Shown: piece by piece, positions 45,393 through 54,314 of the stretch
Numbering within the stretch: the first letter of the stretch is position 1
How the letters are laid out: each line of letters starts with the position of its first letter
Notes under the pieces: generated by a model
What the model saw: only the letters and a program-made list of their open reading frames with translations
Databases searched by the model: none
What the model was told of the DNA's origin: nothing
Made by a program: the position numbers and the translations under genes
Assembly (NCBI GenBank): GCA_965205595.1
Contig: CBDBHI010000014.1
Span: forward strand, 15,910-79,909
Length of the DNA stretch: 64,000 nucleotides
DNA from: CATQHP01 sp965205595
GTDB taxonomy: Bacteria > Acidobacteriota > Terriglobia > Bryobacterales > UBA6623
Reading direction: 5' to 3'

Positions 45393-47201
45393 CTAGCCCT
45401 GTGGCATCACTTTCAGGGCAATCCCCAGTTCGGCCAAATTTCGTGGTGGAACGACGTTTGGCGCCTCGCACATGAGGTCAGTGCCCTTCGCTGTCTTCGG
45501 GAATGCGATTACATCACGAATAGTGGCCTCTCCCGCTAGCATCATGATCAGACGGTCGAGTCCGAGCGCGATACCACCGTGCGGCGGCGTACCGTATTCG
45601 AGGGCGTCAAGGAAGAACCCGAAGCGGTGGCGCGCCTCTTCTTCGCTGAAGCCAAGAGCCTCGAAAATCTTAGCCTGAATGTCACGGCGGTGAATACGAA
45701 TGGAGCCGCTACCGAGCTCGATACCGTTGAGTACCAAATCGTACGCTTTCGACCGGCAAGCCGAGGGATCGGTCGTCAACTTTTCCAAATCATCGTCGTG
45801 GGGTGACGTGAAAGGGTGATGCGAGGAATTCCAACGACGCTCGTCTTCGCTCCATTCGAACATCGGGAAATCAGTGACCCACAAGAATCGAAAGTCGGTC
45901 TTCTCGAGTAGCCCATGCCGCTCGGCAAACGCATGGCCAATTCGAAGGCGCAGGTTCCCCGCAGCCGTAAGCACGACGTGCTCGGGTCGCGGATTAGTGA
46001 TCTTCTCTTGAGCGGTGCATAACAGCAGGAAGTCGTCTTCAGTGACGCCGAGCCTTTCCTTGATCGCGGCCATCTGGTCCGGCATTTTCTTCGCGAGCCC
46101 ATTCGCGTCGTCGAAGACCCGCAAATTCTGCTCGCCGGCGAACTCGCGGAACTCCTCCCGTTCGCGCCTCGTGAGTTGGCCGACCGAGGGCGTCCGGATT
46201 GCGACGAGAGGCCCTTCAAGCGGAAGATCTTCGGCACCAATAATGTCATCGACGCGGGCCATCGCGGGTAAGCGCAGGTCTGGCTTGTCACTACCGTACT
46301 TCTCGATGGCCTCGGAATAAGGCAGCCGCGGCAGAGGCAACTCGGGGACACGAGCGTCCGCCGCCTCGCAAACTGACGCCATCAGCCGTTCGATTACACC
46401 CAACACGCCTTCTTCTTGGACGAACGACATCTCAACGTCGATCTGCGTAAATTCGGGCTGACGATCGGCACGCAGGTCCTCGTCTCGGAAGCAGCGTACG
46501 ATCTGGAAATAGCGGTCGTAGCCACCAACCATCAGCAATTGCTTAAACAATTGCGGCGACTGCGGGAGCGCATAAAAATTTCCCGGATGGAGGCGGCTGG
46601 GAACCAGAAAGTCGCGCGCGCCCTCGGGGGTCGAGCGCGTCATAAAGGGGGTTTCGATCTCCAAAAACCCTTGCGAGTTGAACGACTCGCGAACCGCCAA
46701 ATTGACGTCGTGCCGCAGTCGAATGTTCTTCTGCATCTGAGGTCGACGCAAATCGATGTAACGGTACTTAAGACGGTTGTCTTCGCCGACCGAAGCCTGA
46801 GTTTCCTCGTCCAATTGAAACGGCGGCGTCTGCGATTCGTTAAGAATATAGAGATTCTCGGCGGCTAACTCTACAGTCCCGGTTCCGAGATTGGGGTTGA
46901 TCGTATCGGCGTCGCGCTTAATAATCGGACCTTCGACAGCCACTACAAACTCGCTGCGCAGCGTTTCCGCTCTGGCGTGAACTTCCGGCCTGAGCTCCAC
47001 GTTGAAGACCACCTGAGCGATGCCGGTACGGTCGCGAAGGTGTATGAAGTAGAGTCCGCCGAGGTCGCGGCGGCGATGCACCCATCCCATCAGAAGGGCG
47101 CGGCTTCCGACATCGCTCTCGCGAATTTCGCCGCAGTAGTGGGTCCGCTCCATGCTTCCCATGAAGTCAAGGGAAACGGGTTTGTGGGCTTGTTCTGACA
47201 T
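45393..47201 (-). CDS. aspS: Aspartyl-tRNA synthetase
   Basis: Class II aminoacyl-tRNA synthetase, 602 residues, the bacterial length that includes the inserted GAD domain. The N-terminal OB fold shows LLMGWVHRRRDLGGLYFIHLRDRTGIAQVVF. Motif 2 is YFQIVRCFRDEDLRADRQPEFTQIDVEMSF and motif 3 is GGIALGLDRLIMMLAGE. PFMTRSTPEGARDFLVPSR lies before the active site. Many bacteria of this phylum may use a non-discriminating enzyme that also charges tRNA-Asn; the sequence alone does not decide this for me. The stop lies 2 bp from the TA that borders the IS630 remnant, so the gene just escaped truncation. Confidence 0.97.
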   Translation of the reverse strand: MSEQAHKPVSLDFMGSMERTHYCGEIRESDVGSRALLMGWVHRRRDLGGLYFIHLRDRTGIAQVVFNVELRPEVHARAETLRSEFVVAVEGPIIKRDADTINPNLGTGTVELAAENLYILNESQTPPFQLDEETQASVGEDNRLKYRYIDLRRPQMQKNIRLRHDVNLAVRESFNSQGFLEIETPFMTRSTPEGARDFLVPSRLHPGNFYALPQSPQLFKQLLMVGGYDRYFQIVRCFRDEDLRADRQPEFTQIDVEMSFVQEEGVLGVIERLMASVCEAADARVPELPLPRLPYSEAIEKYGSDKPDLRLPAMARVDDIIGAEDLPLEGPLVAIRTPSVGQLTRREREEFREFAGEQNLRVFDDANGLAKKMPDQMAAIKERLGVTEDDFLLLCTAQEKITNPRPEHVVLTAAGNLRLRIGHAFAERHGLLEKTDFRFLWVTDFPMFEWSEDERRWNSSHHPFTSPHDDDLEKLTTDPSACRSKAYDLVLNGIELGSGSIRIHRRDIQAKIFEALGFSEEEARHRFGFFLDALEYGTPPHGGIALGLDRLIMMLAGEATIRDVIAFPKTAKGTDLMCEAPNVVPPRNLAELGIALKVMPQG

Positions 47202-47205
47202 TTAA

Positions 47206-47715
47206 CTAGGCTTCTTTGAGGTACTGTCGGCTTAGTTCGACGTAGTGTTCGGCATTGAGGCGCGTGCGCTCGACCTCTTCTTCGCTAACTGTTCTTTTGA
47301 CTTTGGCGGGGACACCGGCGACGAGGCTGCGCGGCGGAATTTCTACCCCGCCAAGCACGACGGCGCCGGCGGCGACAATCGAGCCTGCTCCGATCCGCGC
47401 TTTGCTCAGAATCGTCGAGCCCATTCCAATTAGACAGTCATCTTCGACGACGCAGCCGTGAACGGTGCAGGAATGGCCGACCACTACCCGATCACCGATT
47501 TCGAGCGGCGCGTCCTCGTCCTCGTGCAGACAGCTATTGTCTTGCACACTGGTGTCTTCGCCGACCCAAATGTGCGCTGTGTCAGCCCGCATGGTGACGT
47601 TACACCAAATACTTGAGCGTGTGCCGACCCGCACCTGGCCGATAAGTTCGGCGCTCGGATTGATGTACGCGTCAGATGCGATTAGCGGATCGTGGCCGCC
47701 AAAACTTCGGAGCAT
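47206..47715 (-). CDS. Gamma-carbonic anhydrase family protein (left-handed beta helix)
   Basis: Trimeric hexapeptide-repeat protein of about 169 residues from the ATG at 47715 (MLRSFGGHDPLIASDAYI); 36 nt of further frame upstream is not conserved. Hexapeptide repeats run from about residue 20 to 140. The three zinc histidines are seen: the His of CLHEDED and both of VVGHSCTVHGC. The family includes active carbonic anhydrases and relatives such as YrdA and PaaY with uncertain activity. It lies 4 bp upstream of aspS on the same strand, so the two are probably co-transcribed. Confidence 0.9.
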   Translation of the reverse strand: MLRSFGGHDPLIASDAYINPSAELIGQVRVGTRSSIWCNVTMRADTAHIWVGEDTSVQDNSCLHEDEDAPLEIGDRVVVGHSCTVHGCVVEDDCLIGMGSTILSKARIGAGSIVAAGAVVLGGVEIPPRSLVAGVPAKVKRTVSEEEVERTRLNAEHYVELSRQYLKEA

Positions 47716-47866
47716 GGGGTTTCCCGGGACTCCCTCGCCGGCGAATGCCAAATCGAGGGAAGTGCTTTGTTTTGAGGATGGAAGGACGGCGCGGAGTACC
47801 GCGGCACCATCCCCTCAAAGATAGCATAGGCGGTTCTCGACCGAATGATTGATATTCTGGGAATTC

Positions 47867-49063
47867 ATGCCTCAACAGATCGTGAAACAGCGCTCCCGTG
47901 GATTCATCTGCGTCAATGCGCATCCCGCCGGCTGCGCAAAGAATATCGAAGATCAGATCGCCGCCATCACCGTCAACCTGCCCGCTTCAATCGACGGACC
48001 GAAGAACGTCTTAGTCGTAGGTAGCTCAACCGGCTACGGTCTTGCTTCTCGTGTCGCGGCTGCGTGGGGCTTCGGAGCGAAGACCCTCGGAGTCTTCTTT
48101 GAAAAAGAACCAGATGGTAAGCGAACGGCGACGGCGGGCTACTACAACAGCGTCGCGTTTCACCGTGCCGCCGAGCGCGACGGACTGTGGGCGAAAAGCC
48201 TCAATTGCGACGCTTTCTCCGACGATCGTAAGGACGAAGCCGCAAACATCATTCGCGCCGAGATGGGTCCGATCGACTTGGTGATCTACAGCGTAGCTTC
48301 GGCTAAACGCACTGACCCGCGCAGCGGCGAAACGTATAGCTCCGCGCTCAAGTCGATTGGCGAGGTCTACACGGGCAAGACAATTGACCTCGGAAGCGGC
48401 GCCGTAGCCGAAGCCACGGTTGAACCCGCCTCGCAAGACGAGATCGCCCAAACGGTAGCAGTCATGGGTGGCGAGGACTGGCAGTGGTGGATCGAGAAGC
48501 TTCTCGCCGAGGGACTGCTCGCACCAGCGGCAAAGACGGTTGCCTATTCCTACATCGGCCCAAAGCACACCTGGCCGATCTACCGTGACGGCACAATCGG
48601 AGCAGCAAAGGACCATCTGATGAAGACCTCGCGCGCGCTCAACGAATCGATGCGCGAGGCGATTGGCGGAGCGGCGTACGTGTCGGTCAACAAGGCAGTA
48701 GTGACCCAGGCTTCGGCCGCGATTCCCGTAGTACCGCTCTATATCAGCCTGCTGTTTCGAGTCATGAAGCAGAAGGGTATTCACGAGGGAACAATCGAAC
48801 AGATGAGGCGTCTGTTTTTCGAGCATCTGGCGGCGGGCCTCGATCCAACAGTCGATGCGTCGGGACTGATCCGCGTCGATGACTGGGAGATGCGCGACGA
48901 TGTCCAGCAAGAGGTCGCCAGCTTGTGGCGGCGGGTAACCACTGAAAACCTCGGCGAGCTGGCTGACTTCGCCGGCCTCAAGCGAGACTTCAGTAAACTA
49001 TTCGGCTTTGAGGTCGACGGCGTCGACTACGACCAACCCGTCGAGACTGAGTTGCTGCTCTAA
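47867..49063 (+). CDS. fabV: Trans-2-enoyl-CoA/ACP reductase, FabV type
   Basis: NADH-dependent enoyl reductase that completes fatty-acid elongation; FabV replaces or supplements FabI and is often insensitive to triclosan. The protein is 398 residues from the ATG at 47867 (MPQQIVKQRSRGFICVNAHPAGC, the family N-terminus); an earlier in-frame ATG adds six residues. The nucleotide site is VVGSSTGYGLASRVAAAWGFGA. The catalytic Tyr-x8-Lys is YRDGTIGAAK. The FabV end DWEMRDDVQQEV and FGFEVDGVDYDQPVE are present. It is divergent from the carbonic anhydrase gene. Confidence 0.95.
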   Translation: MPQQIVKQRSRGFICVNAHPAGCAKNIEDQIAAITVNLPASIDGPKNVLVVGSSTGYGLASRVAAAWGFGAKTLGVFFEKEPDGKRTATAGYYNSVAFHRAAERDGLWAKSLNCDAFSDDRKDEAANIIRAEMGPIDLVIYSVASAKRTDPRSGETYSSALKSIGEVYTGKTIDLGSGAVAEATVEPASQDEIAQTVAVMGGEDWQWWIEKLLAEGLLAPAAKTVAYSYIGPKHTWPIYRDGTIGAAKDHLMKTSRALNESMREAIGGAAYVSVNKAVVTQASAAIPVVPLYISLLFRVMKQKGIHEGTIEQMRRLFFEHLAAGLDPTVDASGLIRVDDWEMRDDVQQEVASLWRRVTTENLGELADFAGLKRDFSKLFGFEVDGVDYDQPVETELLL

Positions 49064-49134
49064 AATCTTGATCAATCTGGGACTAACAAGCCCAGCAACT
49101 AGTCACGAGAAACCCATTTGCAATTTGGAAAAAT

Positions 49135-49656
49135 ATGGCTACGACCCCAAGCAGCTCTGATCACAAGCGCCAGGCTGCCGAGCGTGGCCCGGTTACCTTA
49201 GCGGTCGTCACGGTTAGCGACACGCGAAACGCAAAAACCGACGCCAACGCCGCGTTTCTATCGGAGGCGATCGAGCAGTCGGGAAATCGCCTCCACTCGG
49301 TCCAAATCGTTCCAGACGAGCCCGACCAGGTCGAGTCCGCGCTAACGTCGTTGGCCGCAGTCGACGAAATCCAAATCATTCTGTTCAACGGTGGCACTGG
49401 CATTTCCAAACGCGACCGTACCTACGACGTGTTAAGCGGCAATATCGAGAAAGAGCTCTCTGGATTCGGCGAGCTCTTTCGCATGTTGAGCTACGAGCAG
49501 GTCGGGTCAGCCGCCATGATGTCGCGCGCGACTGCCGGCGTGTTTCGAGGCAAAGTCGTAATATCGACTCCCGGCGCCCCGGCTGCCGTCAGGCTCGCCT
49601 GGGAACGACTAATCGCGCCCGAGCTGGCGCACCTGGCCTGGGAAGTCGGGCGCTAG
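49135..49656 (+). CDS. moaB: Molybdenum cofactor biosynthesis protein MoaB/MogA-like
   Basis: A 173-residue protein of the MoaB/Mog family, which adenylylates molybdopterin before molybdate insertion. Visible motifs: LAVVTVSDTRNAKTDANAAFLSEAIEQSG, ILFNGGTGISKRDRTYDVL (GGTG and the following Arg-Asp), SYEQVGSAAMMSRATAGVFRGKVVISTPGAPAAV (with the SxPG-like nucleotide loop). The first 17 residues are variable. No other molybdenum cofactor gene is in the window. Confidence 0.92.
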   Translation: MATTPSSSDHKRQAAERGPVTLAVVTVSDTRNAKTDANAAFLSEAIEQSGNRLHSVQIVPDEPDQVESALTSLAAVDEIQIILFNGGTGISKRDRTYDVLSGNIEKELSGFGELFRMLSYEQVGSAAMMSRATAGVFRGKVVISTPGAPAAVRLAWERLIAPELAHLAWEVGR

Positions 49657-49678
49657 CTCCCGCTATACTTGGGCTCTG

Positions 49679-50128
49679 ATGGTTCGTTCGATTGCGGCTA
49701 TTTTGCTCGTTGTTCTCGTGGCTTGCGGCGGTGCAGCAGCAGATCCCAAGGCTGAAGTCCAGTCCGCGGTTGAAGACTACCTGTCTAGCCGCACCGACCT
49801 TGCCCTCGGCAACATGGGTGTGTCCGTCGACTCCGTCGAGATAGACGGCGACCAGGCGCAGGCTGGTGGGACGATCGCTGCGACAAACGATCCCGCAGCC
49901 AAAATGCAAATGGTGTACCAGCTCGAAAGACGCTCCGGGCGCTGGCGCGTAATGGCTCCCGATTCAAGCGCTGACCCGCACGGCGCGGCGCCACCCGCGA
50001 CCGGCGGAGGCGCCCTTCCTCCTGGACACCCGCCGTCCAATTCGCCAGGTGCCGATCTTCCGCCCGGCCATCCGCCGCTCGAAAGCGGCGAATCAGCACC
50101 AGATCCGCACGGCAACGTGCCGATCTAG
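49679..50128 (+). CDS. Small putative lipoprotein with repeated LPPGHPP motif
   Basis: A 149-residue protein of unknown function. A short signal peptide ends in a lipobox-like VLVAC (Cys16), so it is probably anchored to a membrane. A central domain (about 22-98: EVQSAVEDYLSSRTDLALGNMGVSVDSVEIDG, MQMVYQLERRSGRWRVMAPD) looks like a small alpha+beta fold of the kind that tests synthesis or folding in lipoproteins; I do not recognise it. The last 50 residues are low complexity: two DPHG units and two LPPGHPP units (LPPGHPPSNSPGADLPPGHP). Spacing of 22 bp from moaB and 29 bp to hemL suggests co-transcription. Confidence 0.7.
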   Translation: MVRSIAAILLVVLVACGGAAADPKAEVQSAVEDYLSSRTDLALGNMGVSVDSVEIDGDQAQAGGTIAATNDPAAKMQMVYQLERRSGRWRVMAPDSSADPHGAAPPATGGGALPPGHPPSNSPGADLPPGHPPLESGESAPDPHGNVPI

Positions 50129-50157
50129 CTCCGCTCGCCCCTACTCCCTTCTTTGCG

Positions 50158-51444
50158 ATGGAACATTCCAAGTCACGTCAACTATTTACCCAAGCGCGGC
50201 AGCGTATCCCTGGGGGCGTAAATTCGCCGGCCCGGGCTTTCAAATCCGTCGGTGGCGACCCGCTGTTCATTGCCCGCGCCCAAGGTGCTCGGCTGTGGGA
50301 CGTCGATGACAATCAGTACCTCGACTACGTGGGGTCGTGGGGGCCGATGTTGATCGGTCATCGGCACCCGATGGTGCTCGAGGCGCTGGAGCACGCTCTA
50401 GAAGGTGGAACAAGTTTTGGGGCGCCGACTGAAGGCGAAGTCGAAATGGCTGAGTTGATCGCCGAACTCGTGCCGTCAATCGAGATGGTGCGCTTGGTGA
50501 ACTCGGGCACCGAGGCAACGATGAGTGCGCTTCGCGTCGCGCGTGGGTTTACAGGCCGTGATCTTGCGATCAAGTTCGAGGGTAATTATCACGGACACGT
50601 CGATTCTCTGCTGGTCAAAGCGGGGTCGGGGCTAGCGACGTTGGGAATCTCCGATTCCGGTGGCGTGCCCCCGGGGTTCGCTGGAACGACGATCCCTCTT
50701 CCCCATAATTCGATTGAAGCCGTTGGGCGCGCATTTTCCGAGCAGGGCGATCAAATAGCAGCGGTCATCGTCGAGCCGGTTGTCGGAAATATGGGCTGTG
50801 TCCCGCCCAGGGCTGGGTTTCTGGAGAGCCTGCGTGAGCTTTGCACGAAGCACGGCGCGGTGTTGATTTTTGACGAGGTCATGACCGGCTTCCGCGTTGC
50901 ATTAGGCGGCGCGCAAGAACGTTTCGGCATCAAGCCCGACATGACGACCTTGGGCAAGGTGATCGGCGGCGGACTGCCCGTTGGTGCGTTCGGCGGGCGG
51001 CGCGAAATCATGGAGGTCGTCGCCCCGCTGGGCGCCGTCTATCAGGCGGGCACTTTGTCGGGGAATCCGTTGGCGGTTGCGGCTGGGTTGGCGACCTTGC
51101 GAGTGCTTCGCGACGAGCCGGAAATCTATATCAGTGTTGAAGCATTGGGAGCGCGGCTCGAAGCAGGTGTCGCAGCGGCAGCGACGAAAGCTGGTGTGGC
51201 ACTGACAGTCAATCGTGTCGGGTCGATGATTACGTTCTTCTTCACAGACCAAGAAGTATTCGACTGGACTGGGTCCTCGTCGAGCAATACCGCGAAATTC
51301 GCGAAGTTTTTCCGCGAGATGCTCGAAGCCGGAATTTACCTGCCCTGCTCGCAGTTTGAGGCTGCGTTTGTCTCGGGCGCGATGAGCGAAGCCGATATCG
51401 ACCGGACTGTCGAGTGCGCCACAACCTCGCTTGCTCTACTTTGA
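50158..51444 (+). CDS. hemL: Glutamate-1-semialdehyde 2,1-aminomutase
   Basis: PLP enzyme that makes 5-aminolevulinate in the C5 tetrapyrrole pathway, 428 residues. The N-terminal signature is QARQRIPGGVNSPARAFKSVGG. The PLP Lys lies in TLGKVIGGGLPVGAFGG. Other signatures are YLDYVGSWGPMLIGH, LVNSGTEATMSALRVARG, FEGNYHGHVDSLLVKAGSG and LIFDEVMTGFRVALGGAQ. The end is the usual EADIDRTVECA stretch. The ATG precedes the conserved region closely, so the start is safe. Confidence 0.97.
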   Translation: MEHSKSRQLFTQARQRIPGGVNSPARAFKSVGGDPLFIARAQGARLWDVDDNQYLDYVGSWGPMLIGHRHPMVLEALEHALEGGTSFGAPTEGEVEMAELIAELVPSIEMVRLVNSGTEATMSALRVARGFTGRDLAIKFEGNYHGHVDSLLVKAGSGLATLGISDSGGVPPGFAGTTIPLPHNSIEAVGRAFSEQGDQIAAVIVEPVVGNMGCVPPRAGFLESLRELCTKHGAVLIFDEVMTGFRVALGGAQERFGIKPDMTTLGKVIGGGLPVGAFGGRREIMEVVAPLGAVYQAGTLSGNPLAVAAGLATLRVLRDEPEIYISVEALGARLEAGVAAAATKAGVALTVNRVGSMITFFFTDQEVFDWTGSSSSNTAKFAKFFREMLEAGIYLPCSQFEAAFVSGAMSEADIDRTVECATTSLALL

Positions 51445-51514
51445 TATTTGCCCAGCGGTTGCATAGCGGGCAAGACGTCAATCCCGTCGGCTACGCTGGA
51501 AACTGACACCTCTC

Positions 51515-53218
51515 ATGCGAACTCGACTGCTGATTTCGATGTTGATATTTTCCGCGCTATCCGGCGCGCATCCAACGTTCTCGAGCAATTCCGTTGTCAA
51601 CGCAGCAAGCTTCATGCCGACGGAAGTCCCCGCCGGCGCAATAGCCCGCGGATCAATATTTTCGATCTTTGGCAGCGAAATCGGTCCCGGCGAATCCGCA
51701 GTGCAAAGTGGCTTTCCGCTTAGCGAAACGCTCGGTGCTGTCTCGATCGAAATCGCCAGTCCGGGTGGCGAACGGGTTGCCGTAATACTGCTATTTGTCA
51801 GCAGCTCGCAGGTCAACGCCATCATGCCGTCTGATGCGCCCCTCGGCGCGGCGCTACTGACTATTCGCTTCGACGATGACGATGACGATGGCGTAGGTGT
51901 CTCGAGCCCGATCACGATCCTGGTGGTCGAGGCTAGTTTTGGCATCTTTACCGCTAATAGCAGCGGGCAAGGGCCCGCGATCGCAACTGCGTTTTTTTCG
52001 GAACAAGAGCAGCCGCTAAACTCAACTCGCGAAAGCTCGCGGCCGGGCGACGTGATTATCTTGTGGGGCACGGGGCTGGGCGCGACCGCCGGTTCCGACC
52101 GGGAGCGGCCGATCGACGTCGGCGGTGTGGTCGATCTTCAGGACGTCGCTCGAGCCGAGGTATTTTTCGGTTCTATTGCCGCGACCAACGTGCTTTATGC
52201 CGGGCGCAGCGCGGAATTCCCTGGTCTCGACCAGTTGATCGTAGAACTACCCGCGAACATCCCGATTGGATGTTACGTGCCCGTCCGAGTTCGAGTTGGT
52301 GGCTCGATCGTCAGCAACTCGGTGAGCATCAGCGTTTCGCCGCGGCGGGGAGCTTGCGAAGACTTGCTCAATCCGTTTCTCGGTCAGACCGATAGCGTAG
52401 CTTCGGCCATCGTCTCTTTCAACAGAAACGTGATTGAGACCGATGGAGCCGAAGACGTTACCGATACCGCGCTCGGCCACCTGCAGCAGATCGTGGCGCG
52501 GCCTTGGTTTTTCAACGCCGCGTTCTCGACCCCTGCACTCGGCACGTGCGCAACATACGTTGAGCGCAATCGCGCCGGCGGGCTCTCTAGTCCGGCCCCG
52601 CTTGTAGGCCTCGACGGCGGCATCCAGCTTATCGTGAGGGGTCCATCAGGTGTTAGGTCGATCCCGCGATTGACGACGGCGGGAGTTTATCAGGCGCGGT
52701 TCGGAACTAGCATGCGGCCTCCCACCTATCTTGATGTCGGCGAGTACGGTCTGGATGGGAGCGGAGGAGCCGACGTAGGTCCGTTTGACGCCACGTTTTC
52801 GTTCCCAGATCTTCCCGACTGGACAAATCGTGATGACTTTGAATCGGTCGATCGATCCGCCGGAGCGACGGTGACATGGGCCGCCGGCGACGGCACAAAA
52901 CACTACGTGCGGATCGTAGGCATCTCGAACAGCACTGCGAATGAGAACAACAACGTCAGCGCGACGTTCGTATGTGCCGCCCCGGCCGAGGCTGGAGAAA
53001 TGCTGATTTCGCCCGAAGTTTTGGCAAACGTACCCGATAGCAGCGGCGAGGGCTCGACCACGGGATTGCTGCTGATTGGCCTCAGCCCAATTCCATCGAC
53101 GACCGAGTTTGAGGCCGACGGGCTGGACCACGGATTCGTTCACTTCAACGTGATGCGAGGCCGCCCGGTTGAATTTAGCCCGCAACTCTCAGCACCTGCC
53201 AACGAAAGCAGGCGGTAG
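51515..53218 (+). CDS. Exported TIGR03437-domain protein (Solibacter-type)
   Basis: A 567-residue exported protein. A signal peptide (LLISMLIFSALSGAHP) is followed at about residues 26-270 by the TIGR03437 domain, described from Solibacter: VVNAASFMPTEVPAGAIARGSIFSIFGSEIGPG, SSSQVNAIMPSDAPLGAALLTI, GDVIILWGTGLGAT, YAGRSAEFPGLDQLIVELPANIPIGCYVPVRVRVGG. This domain is related to IPT/TIG folds. Inside it six Asp residues in a row (120-125), encoded by alternating GAC and GAT, could bind calcium. The C-terminal 290 residues are Cys-poor, beta-rich and unrecognised. Role unknown, presumably surface-exposed or secreted. Confidence 0.85.
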   Translation: MRTRLLISMLIFSALSGAHPTFSSNSVVNAASFMPTEVPAGAIARGSIFSIFGSEIGPGESAVQSGFPLSETLGAVSIEIASPGGERVAVILLFVSSSQVNAIMPSDAPLGAALLTIRFDDDDDDGVGVSSPITILVVEASFGIFTANSSGQGPAIATAFFSEQEQPLNSTRESSRPGDVIILWGTGLGATAGSDRERPIDVGGVVDLQDVARAEVFFGSIAATNVLYAGRSAEFPGLDQLIVELPANIPIGCYVPVRVRVGGSIVSNSVSISVSPRRGACEDLLNPFLGQTDSVASAIVSFNRNVIETDGAEDVTDTALGHLQQIVARPWFFNAAFSTPALGTCATYVERNRAGGLSSPAPLVGLDGGIQLIVRGPSGVRSIPRLTTAGVYQARFGTSMRPPTYLDVGEYGLDGSGGADVGPFDATFSFPDLPDWTNRDDFESVDRSAGATVTWAAGDGTKHYVRIVGISNSTANENNNVSATFVCAAPAEAGEMLISPEVLANVPDSSGEGSTTGLLLIGLSPIPSTTEFEADGLDHGFVHFNVMRGRPVEFSPQLSAPANESRR

Positions 53219-53293
53219 GGGCGCACTTGCTTCGTTGAGCTCGATCGTCGTGCTCGACGGACTGCAAAAGTACACCCCCGTCCGGCGGCCGTT

Positions 53294-54127
53294 CTATCGC
53301 CGACCGCGACCCCGTCCATATGACCCGCCGCGTCCGCGTAAGACGACCCGCACTCGCGAATAGCCTCCGTAGCCGAAACGGGAATACCCACGTCCGTAGT
53401 AGGGATAGCCAAAGCCGTAGCCGAATCCTAAATAGCTCGGGAGCCAGTTACTCCGGCGAGACTGTGGCTTGAGAATATGATCGCGGCGAGCGACCCACTC
53501 GTCGAACCCATCTTTATGCGCAGCGCTGGCAATGCCATAGCGGCCTTCGTCACCACTCAACGTCAGGCGATTGCCCTTTCCTACCTTTTCAGCGCCTCCG
53601 GGCACCAGGACCTCGGCTGCACCTTTGCGAACCGTCACGACAGTCAGCTCGCTGTCGGCCGTATCCATGCGGTAGACGCCGTCTTTAAGCGGTGAGAAGC
53701 TGAGGCTCGGCGAGTCGATAAAAATCTCGGCGCGGCCAATGTCCCACTGCGTCAGGTTGACGACGCCGTGGATCAGCTCAAGCTGATAAGCGCGGTTGCC
53801 CAGCGAGCGGACGTGAAGCTCGCTTTCTTCGCCGATGCGAATGATGTTGTAGCGGTCGAGCGCGATCTCCGCACGCGATCCCGGGCCGGTTCGAATGGTG
53901 TCACCCTCGCGCAGCACTTCAGCGGCTTTGGCGGGGTGCCAGTCTTCGCCGGCGAACTGGATTTCGACGTCCCTCTCGGCGACGCCGACTCGCGCCGTGC
54001 CCCAATCGCGCTCGGTTCGATCAGGATCGCGCTCGCGGCGATCACGTGGATCGTCGCGCGCGGCGGCGGGAACCGCTGCGATCATCAGTGCGGTGGCTAT
54101 CAGAGCTGTTTTTGCGGGGTTGGTCAT
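53294..54127 (-). CDS. Exported FecR-domain protein with a Gly/Tyr/Arg-rich tail
   Basis: A 277-residue protein from the ATG at 54127 (MTNPAKTALIATALMIAAVPAAA, a clear signal peptide); the open frame further upstream belongs to IS21 sequence. After a charged region (RDDPRDRRERDPDRTERDW) comes a FecR-like domain at about 50-180: LREGDTIRTGPGSRAEIALDRYNIIRIGEESEL, ELIHGVVNLTQWDIGRAEIFIDSPSLSFSP. The tail (about 232-277) is built of FGYGFGYPYYGRGYSRFGYGG-like repeats and ends GRGRGRR. Function unknown: classical FecR transduces a signal from a TonB receptor, but no sigma factor is adjacent. IS21 copy 2 lies only 63 bp upstream. Confidence 0.82.
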   Translation of the reverse strand: MTNPAKTALIATALMIAAVPAAARDDPRDRRERDPDRTERDWGTARVGVAERDVEIQFAGEDWHPAKAAEVLREGDTIRTGPGSRAEIALDRYNIIRIGEESELHVRSLGNRAYQLELIHGVVNLTQWDIGRAEIFIDSPSLSFSPLKDGVYRMDTADSELTVVTVRKGAAEVLVPGGAEKVGKGNRLTLSGDEGRYGIASAAHKDGFDEWVARRDHILKPQSRRSNWLPSYLGFGYGFGYPYYGRGYSRFGYGGYSRVRVVLRGRGGSYGRGRGRR

Positions 54128-54314
54128 TTGGTTTATTACTCCTGCGTGGAAAGTATCGTCCTGTGAGGAACTAGCAAGCGCCGGGCCAAATGAGAACGGC
54201 GGAGCGAAACTAGACCATAGAGCGGCGAATCGAAGCTGCTTTTGGGCGGAGTAAAAGTAGACCGTCCGAGTGGTCCAGCGAACATTCCTGTGGTGTTTGT
54301 GGGACACGAGAGGG

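Noticed and set aside
53294..54307. Longer version of the FecR-like protein reading into IS21
   Set aside because: The extra 60 residues come from the element; the ATG at 54127 starts a textbook signal peptide.
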